From Halomonas sp. A11-A (GTDB lineage Bacteria > Pseudomonadota > Gammaproteobacteria > Pseudomonadales > Halomonadaceae), in assembly GCF_003182195.1 (NCBI RefSeq), contig NZ_QGTM01000004.1, forward strand, positions 1 to 64,000: DNA of 64,000 bases, in the 5' to 3' direction. Of the stretch, positions 42,013 to 50,456 are shown piece by piece. The position numbers and the translations under genes were made by a program. The notes beneath the pieces were generated by a model. It saw nothing but the letters and a program-made list of their open reading frames with translations, made no database searches and was not told the DNA's origin. Position 1 is the stretch's first letter; every line of letters starts with the position of its first letter.

Positions 42013-42585
42013 TCATTCGGTCTGCTGTCGCAGGTTGATGCTCTGCTCGATGGCAGTGAGCGCCTCGAGCTTCTCGGCCAGGTCGGCGTTCTCCTCCTCC
42101 AGCGCCGCGCGGCGGTTCTCGGCAGCGGCCAGCTCGCCCCGCGTACGCTCCAGGCGGCCGACCATGGCGCGGCGCCCCTCCAGCTCGTTCAGCCAGTAGC
42201 GCAGCAGCGGCTGCAGCTCCACCGGTGCCGCGGCGAGGTCGGCCTTGAAGAGCTCGGAGGCCTGGTCCCACTCGCGCTCGTTGCCCCAGGCAAGCGCCAC
42301 GGCACGGGCCAGGCGACGCTCGTTGGCGTTCCCCTGGAGCCGGGTGAGCATGCCGTCGCGCCAGGCACGGTCGCCACGCTGGGAAACGAGCCCGAAGGCC
42401 ACCCAGTCATGCAGCAGGCACGCCTCGTCGTCGAAGCCGGGAACCTCGGCATGGCAGCCGCTGACCGCCGACGCCGCCGCACTGAGCGCGGGCCGGGACG
42501 GCTGGGCAAAGGGCGATTGCGGAAGCAGTTCGCAGCCGGCAAGCCAGAGCACACTCGCACAGGCCAGCAGGGGGCGTAGTCGCAT
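42013..42585 (-). CDS. qseG: QseG-like lipoprotein
   Basis: A 190-residue predicted outer-membrane lipoprotein. The lipobox LAGC follows a short hydrophobic signal (residues 1-17). The rest is helical with a C-terminal coiled coil (RLERTRGELAAAENRRAAL). E. coli QseG connects the envelope to the kinase GlrK. Position between glrK and glrR supports the name, although sequence in this family is poorly conserved. It begins five bases after the glrK stop. Confidence 0.82.
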   Translation of the reverse strand: MRLRPLLACASVLWLAGCELLPQSPFAQPSRPALSAAASAVSGCHAEVPGFDDEACLLHDWVAFGLVSQRGDRAWRDGMLTRLQGNANERRLARAVALAWGNEREWDQASELFKADLAAAPVELQPLLRYWLNELEGRRAMVGRLERTRGELAAAENRRAALEEENADLAEKLEALTAIEQSINLRQQTE

Positions 42586-42590
42586 GAGGG

Positions 42591-44081
42591 TCAGTTCCTT
42601 GCATGGTGGCCCGCCTCCAAGGCGGGCATCCGGGAATGGGGAAGCGCCTCGGTCGGCATCCCGAGCGGCAGGGTCAACCGGAAGCAGACCGCCAGGCGGT
42701 CATCCTCGACCAGCTCGAGCCGGCCATGTTGGAGCCGGGCACAGTCGGCGGCCACCGAGAGGCCGATGCCGGACCCCTTGAGCGGCCCCTTGCGTCGGGC
42801 GCGGCCCTGGTAGAAGGCCTCGAACAGCCGGTGGCGGTCCTCCTCGGCGATGGGGTCGCCGCTGTTGGCCACATCCACCTCCAGCCGGTCGCGCAGGCGC
42901 TTGGCGCGAATCTCCAGCTCGCCGCCATCCGCCCCGTAGGCGATGGCGTTGGAGATCAGGTTGTCGAGGATGCGGGCGGTAATGGTGCGATCCAGCGACC
43001 ACTCCAGGGGGGCGTCGAAGCAGGTCACCCGCATGCCCTTGCTGGAGAGGGCCAGGCGATGCTTGGCCAGCACCTCCCGGATCACCACGGTGATGTCCAG
43101 TCGCTCCGGGGCAACCTGGCGGTTGTGCTGCAGCAGGTTGTAGTCGAGCAGCTGCTCGATCAGCCGCTGCAGCTCGGCACCGCTGGCGTCGATCAGCCCG
43201 AGCACCTCGAGCTGGCGCGGAGTCAGCTCGCCGGCCACGCCGTCGGCGAGCAGCGCCGTTCCCTCGCGCACGCTGGCCAGCGGCGTCTTGAGCTCGTGGG
43301 ACATGTGGCGCAGGAACTGCTGCTTCTCGGCCTCGAGCTCATCCAGCCGCGAAGCGAGCCAGTCGAGGCGCTCGTCGAGCTGGACCAGCTCGGCCGGCCC
43401 CTGCACGGAGCGTGTCACCTCGCGCGGCGCCCCGCTGCCGATGCCCAGGATGCGCCGCTCGAGCTGGCGCACCGGGCGGATGATCAGCCAGGTGAAGAGC
43501 AGCATCAGCACCAGGCTGGCCGAGACCAGCGCCGCGGTCTGCAGCCACAGCCGGGTCTGCACCCCCTCGGCGCGCTCGCGGATGCTCTCGATGCGGATGT
43601 CGATATGGCGGTTGGTGGCGCGCCGAATCGCCTCGGTGCGTTCGGCGAAGGGGGGAAACAGCACCAGCTGCTCGCGAAACGCCTCCAGGGGCAGCTCGGG
43701 CAGGCGCTCCAGCACCTCCAGCTGGCGCTCCAGCACCGCCACATCGGGCTCCTCGCCGAGCAGCAGGCGCTGGTGCGCGAGAATCGCCCGATACTCCTCG
43801 AGGCGCTCGGCATAGATCTCGAGCAGGCTCTCCTGCTCGACCACGGCATACTGGCGGGCGCTGCGCTCCATTTCGAGCGCCAGGGCCCCCAGGGTGCGCG
43901 CACGGCGGGTCTCCTCCACCGCCTGGCGGGCACTGACATCGGCCAGGCGCGACAGCTCCGAGAGCGCCTGGCCGGCCTGGAACATCAGCACGCCAAGCGG
44001 CAGCATCACCACGAGAAAGGCGAGCAGCACGAGCTGAAACAGTGAACGGGGGCGCCAACGACGCGTTACACGAGTAGTCAT
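42591..44081 (-). CDS. glrK: Sensor histidine kinase GlrK (QseE)
   Basis: A 496-residue inner-membrane kinase. Two helices (about 14-36 and 190-210) flank a helical periplasmic domain. A HAMP linker follows, then HisKA with the phosphorylated His in FLRHMSHELKTPLASV, and a HATPase domain with NLISNAIAYGADGG and GSGIGLSVAADCARL. The start is ATG 44081 (MTTRVTRRWRPRS); the longer open frame to 44588 runs into a noncoding locus and is rejected. First gene of glrK-qseG-glrR. Confidence 0.92.
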   Translation of the reverse strand: MTTRVTRRWRPRSLFQLVLLAFLVVMLPLGVLMFQAGQALSELSRLADVSARQAVEETRRARTLGALALEMERSARQYAVVEQESLLEIYAERLEEYRAILAHQRLLLGEEPDVAVLERQLEVLERLPELPLEAFREQLVLFPPFAERTEAIRRATNRHIDIRIESIRERAEGVQTRLWLQTAALVSASLVLMLLFTWLIIRPVRQLERRILGIGSGAPREVTRSVQGPAELVQLDERLDWLASRLDELEAEKQQFLRHMSHELKTPLASVREGTALLADGVAGELTPRQLEVLGLIDASGAELQRLIEQLLDYNLLQHNRQVAPERLDITVVIREVLAKHRLALSSKGMRVTCFDAPLEWSLDRTITARILDNLISNAIAYGADGGELEIRAKRLRDRLEVDVANSGDPIAEEDRHRLFEAFYQGRARRKGPLKGSGIGLSVAADCARLQHGRLELVEDDRLAVCFRLTLPLGMPTEALPHSRMPALEAGHHARN

Positions 44082-44234
44082 GTCCAGCGTTCTTTGCAGG
44101 ATGAATCGGGGCAGAAAAGCAGGAGATACCGCCATCTTCTTGACCTGTAGGATACCAGAGTTCTGCCAGCCGACGCGGCACCAAACTTCCTGCTCGCTTC
44201 CCGCCAGCTGCCGGTTCGGCGAGCACGAGGCGGG

Positions 44235-44261
44235 AAAAAAAAGGGCCGGCGGAGCCGGCCC
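44235..44261 (-). terminator. Strong intrinsic terminator of the candidate small RNA
   Basis: On the minus strand, an 8-bp GC stem GGGCCGGC / GCCGGCCC with a three-base loop is followed by eight T. This is the best terminator in the window. It stands about 150 bases before glrK, on the same strand, so it must end an upstream transcript. Confidence 0.93.
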
Positions 44262-44708
44262 AAGTACGCAGGGAACTGAAGGGTTTGGAAAGTGGGCCAA
44301 AGGACCGCCTGACCGGTACCGTCGACACGCTTTCCGTGGGCCCTGAGGCCCCGAAGCCATGTGGATCCCTTCGCCGCCAGGGGCTGGCTCCACATGCGGG
44401 TGGCGTACCATGGAATGGCGCACCGCCCTGCTTCGTTCCTGGCACCACCGCCTCGGCCGGACCGATGGCGATGCTGCGCGATTCGATCCCCCCGGAGGGG
44501 GAGAGGCATCCATGCCAGGGCATCCTTGCCCAAAGTGGTACACGTCCTTGACTGCGTCGGTACCCGTCTCATCGCAACCTTGAGTCACACATCGCTAGGA
44601 GCAGACGCTGATCGCCTTGGGGGGCCGGGCGCACAGGGCAGTGATTGCCCGAACTCCCTTGGCGATCGAAAGCGGTTCGAGCCGTAGTGAACCGCTTCCG
44701 TTGCTCAC
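44235..44708 (-). ncRNA. Candidate GlrR/sigma-54-controlled small RNA upstream of glrK
   Basis: Between a sigma-54 promoter (44718-44733) and a strong terminator (44235-44261) lie about 470 bases with no credible ORF. Predicted RNA folds are strong. Near the start AAGCGGTTC pairs with GAACCGCTT, GATCGCC pairs with GGCGATC over about 50 bases, and GGGCA pairs with TGCCC. Farther on, two adjacent small hairpins hold GGA in the loop (GGGCA-AGGA-TGCCC at 44518-44531 and GGCA-TGGA-TGCC at 44505-44516), the type bound by CsrA. The place matches glmY, which sits before glrK in E. coli; GlmY itself is only about 180 nt. The 5' end is predicted, not known. A long glrK leader is an alternative, though the terminator argues against it. 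Confidence 0.5.
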
Positions 44709-44717
44709 CTAGACTAT

Positions 44718-44733
44718 TGCGATTCACGTGCCA
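44718..44733 (-). promoter_or_regulatory. Sigma-54 promoter of the candidate small RNA
   Basis: The minus strand reads TGGCAC-GTGAA-TCGCA. GG and GC are exactly ten bases apart, and only one base differs from the consensus TGGCAC-N5-TTGCA. Transcription should start near 44707. A TATAAT at about 44749-44754 on the same strand may give a weak sigma-70 start. Confidence 0.75.
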
Positions 44734-44754
44734 TAAATGACAACAACCATTATA

Positions 44755-44767
44755 AATCAAATAGTTA
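44755..44767 (+). promoter_or_regulatory. IHF-binding consensus
   Basis: AATCAAATAGTTA fits the IHF consensus WATCAANNNNTTR at every position. It lies between the sigma-54 promoter and the GlrR-type sites, where IHF bends DNA so that a distant activator reaches the polymerase. A second near-match, AATCAAGTGCTTT, is at 44891-44903. Confidence 0.6.
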
Positions 44768-44811
44768 AAAACGATGCGACCGAGGGGAAACGGCCAGGAG
44801 AGGGAAACGGG

Positions 44812-44840
44812 GCCCTCAGGGGGCCCTGGAGGGCATTTTT
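44812..44840 (+). terminator. Hairpin with T run, plus-strand polarity
   Basis: Stem GCCCTC (44812-44817) and GAGGGC (44829-44834) precede ATTTTT. No plus-strand gene leads into it. It may protect the regulatory region from plus-strand read-through. Confidence 0.4.
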
Positions 44841-44841
44841 C

Positions 44842-44859
44842 TGTTGCCAGTTGGCGACG
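44842..44859. promoter_or_regulatory. GlrR-type activator site, proximal
   Basis: TGTTGCCAGTTGGCGACG follows the TGTC-N10-GACA pattern with one change in each half. The minus-strand form shares GTCGCCA with the distal site. Centre about 143 bases upstream of the predicted start. Confidence 0.6.
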
Positions 44860-44906
44860 TCTTTGATCGCAAAGAAAAATACTCCTTTATAATCAAGTGC
44901 TTTTGA

Positions 44907-44924
44907 TGTCACCCTCTGGCGACA
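44907..44924. promoter_or_regulatory. GlrR-type activator site, distal
   Basis: TGTCACCCTCTGGCGACA matches TGTC-N10-GACA exactly. Its centre lies 65 bases, about six helical turns, from the proximal site. Confidence 0.7.
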
Positions 44925-44931
44925 TCGAAAC

Positions 44932-44961
44932 CCGGGGCGACGCAGAAATGCGACGCCCCGG
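44932..44961 (-). terminator. Hairpin terminator of argA
   Basis: Stem CCGGGGCG / CGCCCCGG with an inner short stem GCAGAAATGC is followed on the minus strand by GTTTCGATG. It lies 36 bases past the argA stop. The T tract is weak. Confidence 0.55.
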
Positions 44962-44997
44962 CTTTCGGCCAGCGGTCTGGCAGGGGGAGATGGCGCC

Positions 44998-46323
44998 TCA
45001 GCCGCGCCCGGGGGCGAGCGGCTTGACCAGGATCTTGGACTTGCGCGCGTGGTTGTAGGTGTCGCGCTTGAGCGGCGGCAGCGCGTCGATATCGGCCAGG
45101 CGGAAGCCGTGCTCGAAGAACCAGTGGGTGGTGTGGGTGGTGAGCGCGAACAGCGCGGCCAGGCCGAGGCGCCGGGCACGCCGCTCGACCTCGGCGAGCA
45201 GCAGCTCGCCGCGGCTGCCGCCGCGATAGTCGCCATGCACCGCCACGCAGGCCAGCTCGCCCATGTCGGCGGCGTCGAAGGTGTGCAGGGCGGCACAGGC
45301 GATGATCATGCCGTCGCGCTCGATCACCAGGTAGTCGTCGATCTCGTGCTCGAGGCGCTCCCGGGAGCGCGGCACCAGCATGCCGCGGTGCTCGAGGGGC
45401 TCGAGCAGCTCGAGCAGGCCGCCGATATCGGCCAGCTCTGCCGGGCGCAGCTGCTCGTAGCGATGCTGGGTGATCATGGTGCCCACCCCGTCGCGGGTGA
45501 ACAGCTCACCGAGCAGGGCGTCATGGTCGTGCCAGGAGAGCAGATGCGTACGCGCCACCCCGTGGCGGGCGGCCTGGCAGGCCGCCTCCAGGTGGCGGGC
45601 CAGCTCGCTGCCGGCCAGCGCCTGCCCGAGCAGCGGCTCGGCCTCGCCCGGGGTGAGCTGGCGCTGCATCTGGCCGCTCTGGTCAAACAGGCCGCTGGCC
45701 TCGCCGAGCAGGATCAACTTGTCGGCGCCGAGCGCCATGGCGGCGTGCTGGGCCACGTCGGAGGCGTTCAGGTCGAACACCTCGCCGGTGCTGGAGAAGC
45801 CCAGCGGCGGCAGCACCACCAGCGAGCCTCGCTCCAGCAGCCCCTGAATGGCCGCGGCGCGCACCCGGCGCACCTCGCCGCTGCGGTCGAAGTCGACCCC
45901 CTCGCGCACCCCCAGCGGCTTGGCCATCACCAGGTTGCCGGAGACTGCGGTGAGCTCGACGCCGTGCATGGGAGTGTTGGGCAGCCCAAGCGACAGACGC
46001 GCCTCGAGCCACAGGCGCTGCTCGGCGGCGACCCGCTCGATGCAGGCCATCACCGCCTCGTCGGCGATCCAGCGCCCCTGATGCAGGCCGGGCGAGATGG
46101 CGGCCTCGTCCAGGGCCTGCTGCACCTGGGGGCGGATGCCGAACACCACCACCAGGCGCACGCCCAGCGTGTGCAGCAGCGCCAGGTCCTGGATCAGCTG
46201 CTCCCCTCGCCCGCGCGCCATGGCCTCGCCCTCGATCAGGATGACGAAGGTGCGCCCGCGGTGGGCGTTGATGTAGGGCGACGAGTTGCGGAACCAGTCG
46301 ACGAAGGGGAAGCGTGTGTCCAA
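44998..46323 (-). CDS. argA: Amino-acid N-acetyltransferase (N-acetylglutamate synthase)
   Basis: A 441-residue enzyme that starts arginine synthesis by acetylating glutamate. The N-terminal amino-acid-kinase-like domain, the arginine-feedback part (about 1-280), begins FRNSSPYINAHRGRTFV and has LVVVFGIRPQVQ and GSLVVLPPLGFSSTG. The C-terminal GNAT domain has ACVAVHGDYRGGSRGELLL and HWFFEHGF. TTG 46323 is taken as start since GGAGAGAGG lies just upstream and the length equals E. coli ArgA (443). No ATG fits. The much longer open frame upstream overlaps the phosphate transporter and is rejected. Confidence 0.94.
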   Translation of the reverse strand: MDTRFPFVDWFRNSSPYINAHRGRTFVILIEGEAMARGRGEQLIQDLALLHTLGVRLVVVFGIRPQVQQALDEAAISPGLHQGRWIADEAVMACIERVAAEQRLWLEARLSLGLPNTPMHGVELTAVSGNLVMAKPLGVREGVDFDRSGEVRRVRAAAIQGLLERGSLVVLPPLGFSSTGEVFDLNASDVAQHAAMALGADKLILLGEASGLFDQSGQMQRQLTPGEAEPLLGQALAGSELARHLEAACQAARHGVARTHLLSWHDHDALLGELFTRDGVGTMITQHRYEQLRPAELADIGGLLELLEPLEHRGMLVPRSRERLEHEIDDYLVIERDGMIIACAALHTFDAADMGELACVAVHGDYRGGSRGELLLAEVERRARRLGLAALFALTTHTTHWFFEHGFRLADIDALPPLKRDTYNHARKSKILVKPLAPGRG

Positions 46324-46413
46324 GAACCTCTCTCCAGGGGCGATGAATGCGGGGAAGCGAGAATCGAGAATAGCAGAGCCGCGAAAGCCGCGGCACCACC
46401 GCCACAAGGACAA

Positions 46414-46435
46414 GGCCCGCGCGGTTGCGCGGGCC
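46414..46435 (-). terminator. Intrinsic terminator after the phosphate transporter
   Basis: A perfect 9-bp stem GGCCCGCGC / GCGCGGGCC with loop GGTT (plus-strand reading) is followed on the minus strand by TTGTCCTTGTGG. It lies 29 bases past the transporter stop. Confidence 0.75.
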
Positions 46436-46463
46436 TCACCTCGGGGCACCTCGCCGGGGCGGC

Positions 46464-47729
46464 CTAGCCGAAGATCCCGTTGAAGGTGAAAAAGAACAGG
46501 ATCGACAGGCCGGCGCCGGCCGGCAGGGTGATCAGCCAGGACATCACGATGGTGCCGATCACGCTCAGATTGAGCGCGGCCATGCCGCGGGCCAGGCCCA
46601 CCCCCAGCACCGCCCCCACCAGGGTATGGGTCGTGGAGATCGGCAGGCCGGTGCCCGAAGCCAGCACCACGGTGGTGGCGGCGGCCAGGGTGGCGGCGAA
46701 GCCACGGCTGGGGGTCAGCTCGGTGATGCCGGTGCCCACGGTGGCGATCACCTTGTGGCCATAGGTGACCAGGCCGAAGACGATGCCGCCACCGCCCAGC
46801 ATCAGCACCCACCAGGGCACCAGGGCCGCGCTGTCGATCACGCCGTCGCTGCGCACCACGCTGATCACCGCGGCCAGCGGGCCGACGGCGTTGGCCACGT
46901 CGTTGGAGCCGTGGGCGAAGGCCATGGCACAGGCGGTGAAGATCATCAGCACGCCGAACACCCGCTCCACGTTGCTGAAGCCGAAGTGGTCATCGGCGCG
47001 CCGCTCGTACTTGATCCGCCGTTGCAGGGAGATGCCGGTCCCCATGATGACGGCGCCGATCAGCAACGAGAAGAGGAAGCTCTGGCCGAAGCTGAGGTCG
47101 AGGCCGACATGGGTCAGGCCCTTGGTCAGGGTCACCATGGCGACGATGAAGCCGACCAGGAAGGTGTAGACCGGCACGTAGCGCTTGGCGGCGGCGAAGG
47201 GGTCGTGGGACTCGAAGATCAGGTGCTGTACCGACTTGAAGAGCACGAAGGCGATGGTGCCGGCCAGCAGCGGCGAGACCACCCAGCTGGAGGCGATGGT
47301 GCCGACCCGGTTCCAGGCGACCGCCTCCATGCCGAGCCCCACGGCGCCGAAGCCGACGATGGCGCCGACGATGGAGTGGGTGGTGGAGACCGGCCAGCCC
47401 TTGGCGGAGGCCACCAGCAGCCAGATGGCGGCGGCCAGCAGCGCGGAGAGCATGCCGTAGACCAGCAGCTGGGGGTTGGCCTCCAGCAGCGCCGGGTCGA
47501 CGATGCCGCCGCGGATGGTGGCCGTCACCTCGCCGCCGGCCAGCCAGGCGCCGAGGAACTCGAAGATCACGGCGATGATGATCGCCTGCTTGATGGTGAT
47601 GGCCTTCGAGCCCACCGAGGTGCCCATGGCGTTGGCGACGTCGTTGGCACCAACGCCCCAGGCCATGAAGAAGCCGAAGAGGCAGGCCAGGATGATGAAG
47701 ATTTCGCCGTGCTGCGCGATGATCGACAT
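46464..47729 (-). CDS. Low-affinity inorganic phosphate transporter, Pit family
   Basis: A 421-residue inner-membrane carrier with about ten helices. Two inverted halves carry the family signatures GANDVANAMGTSVGSKA and AHGSNDVANAVGPLAA, and the paired motifs PVSTTHSIVGAIVGFG and PISTTHTLVGAVLGVG. It moves metal-phosphate driven by protons, or phosphate with sodium in some halophiles. ATG 47729. It is the second gene after its DUF47 partner. Confidence 0.94.
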   Translation of the reverse strand: MSIIAQHGEIFIILACLFGFFMAWGVGANDVANAMGTSVGSKAITIKQAIIIAVIFEFLGAWLAGGEVTATIRGGIVDPALLEANPQLLVYGMLSALLAAAIWLLVASAKGWPVSTTHSIVGAIVGFGAVGLGMEAVAWNRVGTIASSWVVSPLLAGTIAFVLFKSVQHLIFESHDPFAAAKRYVPVYTFLVGFIVAMVTLTKGLTHVGLDLSFGQSFLFSLLIGAVIMGTGISLQRRIKYERRADDHFGFSNVERVFGVLMIFTACAMAFAHGSNDVANAVGPLAAVISVVRSDGVIDSAALVPWWVLMLGGGGIVFGLVTYGHKVIATVGTGITELTPSRGFAATLAAATTVVLASGTGLPISTTHTLVGAVLGVGLARGMAALNLSVIGTIVMSWLITLPAGAGLSILFFFTFNGIFG

Positions 47730-47815
47730 AGGGAGTGGTTTCCTATGTGGCTTGTCGTGAGTGGCGTGTGGGTGGCAGGCCCTGGATCGGCGGGCCGGAG
47801 GGAGGGGAAAAGGGC

Positions 47816-48496
47816 TCAGCGAGCCGTCAGGATCTGCAACCGGCTGCCTACGCGCTCGGCGCGGTCGGAGAGTTCGCCGACCCAGTCGATGATCTTGTAG
47901 AGGAAGATCACGTCCACCGGCGGCAGCTCGCTCTCCAGCTCGAAGAGCTGGCGGCGAATGGCCACCTGCTGGCCATCGGCCTGCTGCTCGAGCACGTGCA
48001 GCTGGCGGATCAGGCGCTGCATCACGTCGGAGACATTGCGACCGAAGCCGGACTCCAGCAGCGCCTCGAGCTCCTCCATGGCCTCCCGGGCCTGGGCCAC
48101 GCAGGCCACCGCGGTGCGCATGTAGTCGCGCATGGCGCCGGCCAGGGGCTCGGGGATCTGCATGGTGCGGCCGAGCATGATGCCGGTGATGTCACGCACC
48201 TTGTTGGCCATCTTGTCCTGGACGCTGATCAGCTCCAGCAGGTCGGTGCGCGAGACCGGCAGAAAGAGGGTGTTGGGCAGGTTGAGGCGCAGCTCGGTCT
48301 TGAGCTCGTCGGCCTCGTGCTCCAGGCGCGTGATGGTCTCGCGGACCCTCGCGGCCTCTTCCCAGTCGCCGGCCAGGGTGGCCTCGAAGAAGGGCAGCAG
48401 CTGGTCGGCACACTCCTGCGCCTTGACGATATGCGCCAGCAGCGGCTGGAATGGCGAACGACCGAACATGGCCGAGAAGGGGTTGGGGGTAACCAT
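47816..48496 (-). CDS. DUF47/PhoU-like accessory protein of Pit (TIGR00153)
   Basis: A 226-residue helical cytoplasmic protein with PhoU-like bundles. It has the repeated acidic pattern TRLEHEADELKTELRLNL and VFLYKIIDWVGELSDRAE-like residues FLYKIIDWVGELSDRAE. Such proteins are encoded beside Pit genes and regulate or gate them. ATG 48496 is chosen; TTG 48517 is possible. The next gene starts 86 bases downstream on the same strand, so they form an operon. Confidence 0.92.
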   Translation of the reverse strand: MVTPNPFSAMFGRSPFQPLLAHIVKAQECADQLLPFFEATLAGDWEEAARVRETITRLEHEADELKTELRLNLPNTLFLPVSRTDLLELISVQDKMANKVRDITGIMLGRTMQIPEPLAGAMRDYMRTAVACVAQAREAMEELEALLESGFGRNVSDVMQRLIRQLHVLEQQADGQQVAIRRQLFELESELPPVDVIFLYKIIDWVGELSDRAERVGSRLQILTAR

Positions 48497-48599
48497 AGGA
48501 TTCTGTCGGCTTGGCAAATGGCGGCGACAGTATAGAGGGCACCCCTGCCAGCGTCATGGAAAAATCATCCAGAATTCATCGACACGAGGTGGCACCGCC

Positions 48600-49475
48600 A
48601 TGAGTCATGAGATAGAGCTGAAGCTCGCCCTGGGCCAGGAGGGCCCCGCGGCGCTGCGCCGCCACCCCCTGCTGGCGGGCCTCGCCTGCGAGGTGCAGCA
48701 CCTCGGCAACACCTACTTCGACACCCCCCAGGGCGACCTGGAGGCGGCCCGCATGGCGCTGCGCCTGCGGCGGCTGGACGGGCGGGTGCTGCAGACGGTG
48801 AAGACCCGCGGCGCGGGCGGCGGCGGGCTGTCGCGCCGCGGCGAGTGGGAGTGGGAGGTCCCCGGGCCGGGGCTCGACCTGGCGGGCCTGGCCGGGCTGC
48901 CGCCGGCCGCGCTGGGCGACGAGGTGCTCGCCCGGCTCGAGCCCCGCTTCACCACCGACTTCCGCCGCGAGACCCGCCTCATCGATCACGCAGGTGCCCG
49001 CATCGAGGTGGCCCTGGACGAAGGCGAGATCGCGGCCGCCGGCCGGCGGGTGGCCATCCGCGAACTGGAGCTCGAGCTCAAGGAGGGCGAACCCGAGGCC
49101 CTCTGGTCGCTGGCCGAGGCGCTGGCCAGCGCGGTGCCACTGCGCCCCGCGGACACCAGCAAGGCCGCCCGGGGTGGCGCCCTGCTGGCCGGGGCCTGGC
49201 GGCTGCCCGAGGGGGGCACGCCCAGTGCCTGGCTGCATCGCGCCGTGGTGGCCCTGGATGCCCTGGCCGACAGCGACGATGACACCTGGCGCCAGGCGGC
49301 CCGGGAGGCCCTCGCGCGGCTGGCCGAGGCGAGCAGCGACCGCGGAGGCGACCGCGGCGACGCGGCGCGAGGGCTGGCCGAGGCGCTTGGCGATCCGGCC
49401 TGGCTGACCCCGGCGTTCGGCCTGGCCATGGTGCGCCTGGCCCGGAGCCTGCCCGCCGACAACGCTCTCGCCTGA
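48600..49475 (+). CDS. CYTH-domain protein, probable inorganic triphosphatase
   Basis: A 291-residue protein with the CYTH signature EIELKLAL (ExExK) at residues 4-11, then YFDTPQGDLEAARMALRLRR, VKTRGAGG and the metal-binding strand RELELELKEGEP. CYTH enzymes hydrolyse triphosphate or adenylate-like substrates. E. coli YgiF (433 residues) adds a full CHAD domain; here only about 90 residues follow the CYTH core, so CHAD is reduced or lost. GAGGTG precedes ATG 48600. The next gene begins 37 bases later. Confidence 0.85.
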   Translation: MSHEIELKLALGQEGPAALRRHPLLAGLACEVQHLGNTYFDTPQGDLEAARMALRLRRLDGRVLQTVKTRGAGGGGLSRRGEWEWEVPGPGLDLAGLAGLPPAALGDEVLARLEPRFTTDFRRETRLIDHAGARIEVALDEGEIAAAGRRVAIRELELELKEGEPEALWSLAEALASAVPLRPADTSKAARGGALLAGAWRLPEGGTPSAWLHRAVVALDALADSDDDTWRQAAREALARLAEASSDRGGDRGDAARGLAEALGDPAWLTPAFGLAMVRLARSLPADNALA

Positions 49476-49512
49476 CCCTGCCCCTTCGCGAACCGGCTCA
49501 AGGAAAAGCGCC

Positions 49513-50442
49513 ATGAATCTCGAGTTCAAGCCCGGCGGGGAAGGCCTGCGCACCCGCGCCTTCCAGATCATCTTCGAGTCGGACACCCCGGCGGCCAAGG
49601 GCTTCGATATCGCCCTGATCGTGGTGATACTCGCCAGCGTGCTGGTGGTGATGCTCGACAGCGTCGAGGCCTATGCGGCGCGCTGGGGGGAGCTCTTCTT
49701 CTGGCTGGAGTGGGGCTTCACCCTCGCCTTCACTATCGAGCTGGCGGTGCGGCTCTACTGCCTGGATCGGCCGATGCAGTACCTGAGGAGCTTCTACGGG
49801 GTGGTCGACGTCATCGCCGTGCTGCCCACCTGGCTGGCGCTGATCATCCCGGGCGCCCAGGCCCTGCTGATCGTGAGGGTCCTGCGGGTGCTGCGCATCT
49901 TCCGCATCCTGCGGCTGATGCAGTTCGTCGGCGAGGGGCGGCTGCTGGTGGAGTCGCTGCGCCGCGCCCTGCACCCCATCTTCCTGTTCCTGATCACCGT
50001 GCTCTTCCTGGTGACCATCTTCGCCTCGCTGATCTACCTGATCGAGCCCGCCGAGGCCGGCTTCACCAGCATCCCCCAGGCCATCTACTGGTCGATCGTG
50101 ACCCTCACCACCGTGGGCTACGGCGATATCGTGCCGGTCACCCCGCTGGGCCAGGGGCTCTCGGTGATGGTCATGCTCACCGGCTACTCGATCATCGTGG
50201 TGCCCACCGGGGTCTTCTCGGCCGAGGTGATCCGCTCGATCCGCCAGGAGCGCTACTCCGACGAGGCGTGCCCCGGCTGCGGCCATGACCAGCACGAGCG
50301 CGGGGCAAGGTACTGCATGAAATGCGGCACCTGGCTCGACGAAAAGACGCCGGACCCGCACCTCTCCGAGGAGGAGCAGGCGGCCTGGTGGGAGGCTCGG
50401 GGAGGTGACGAGGAGGCGCAGGGCGAGACGCCGCCGGGCTGA
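49513..50442 (+). CDS. Voltage-gated potassium channel with C-terminal zinc ribbon
   Basis: A 309-residue ion channel with six membrane helices. The S4 sensor has regularly spaced arginines (LLIVRVLRVLRIFRILRLM), and the pore filter is TVGYGD before the last helix. The cytoplasmic tail is unusual: CPGCGHDQHERGARYCMKC forms a zinc-ribbon-like Cys4 site near residues 257-275, then an acidic end. Function is probably potassium efflux or membrane-potential control. AAGGAAA precedes ATG 49513. Confidence 0.9.
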   Translation: MNLEFKPGGEGLRTRAFQIIFESDTPAAKGFDIALIVVILASVLVVMLDSVEAYAARWGELFFWLEWGFTLAFTIELAVRLYCLDRPMQYLRSFYGVVDVIAVLPTWLALIIPGAQALLIVRVLRVLRIFRILRLMQFVGEGRLLVESLRRALHPIFLFLITVLFLVTIFASLIYLIEPAEAGFTSIPQAIYWSIVTLTTVGYGDIVPVTPLGQGLSVMVMLTGYSIIVVPTGVFSAEVIRSIRQERYSDEACPGCGHDQHERGARYCMKCGTWLDEKTPDPHLSEEEQAAWWEARGGDEEAQGETPPG

Positions 50443-50456
50443 CCCGGCGGCGGCCA

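Noticed and set aside
44078..44588. Extended GlrK start or separate proteins in the region upstream of glrK
   Set aside because: Frames there give low-complexity Arg/Pro-rich products without homology signals, and they cross a strong terminator and a sigma-54 promoter. GlrK itself begins with a normal membrane helix at 44081.
44235..44708. Assigning the RNA outright as GlmY, CsrB/RsmZ or 6S RNA
   Set aside because: Length and sequence do not match GlmY well enough by eye; no GacA box (TGTAAG-N6-CTTACA) precedes it; GGA motifs are too few to be sure of a Csr sponge. The name is left open.
46324..46812. N-terminal extension of ArgA into the phosphate transporter gene
   Set aside because: The open frame is the shadow of the Pit gene in another frame; ArgA homology and a ribosome site start at 46323.
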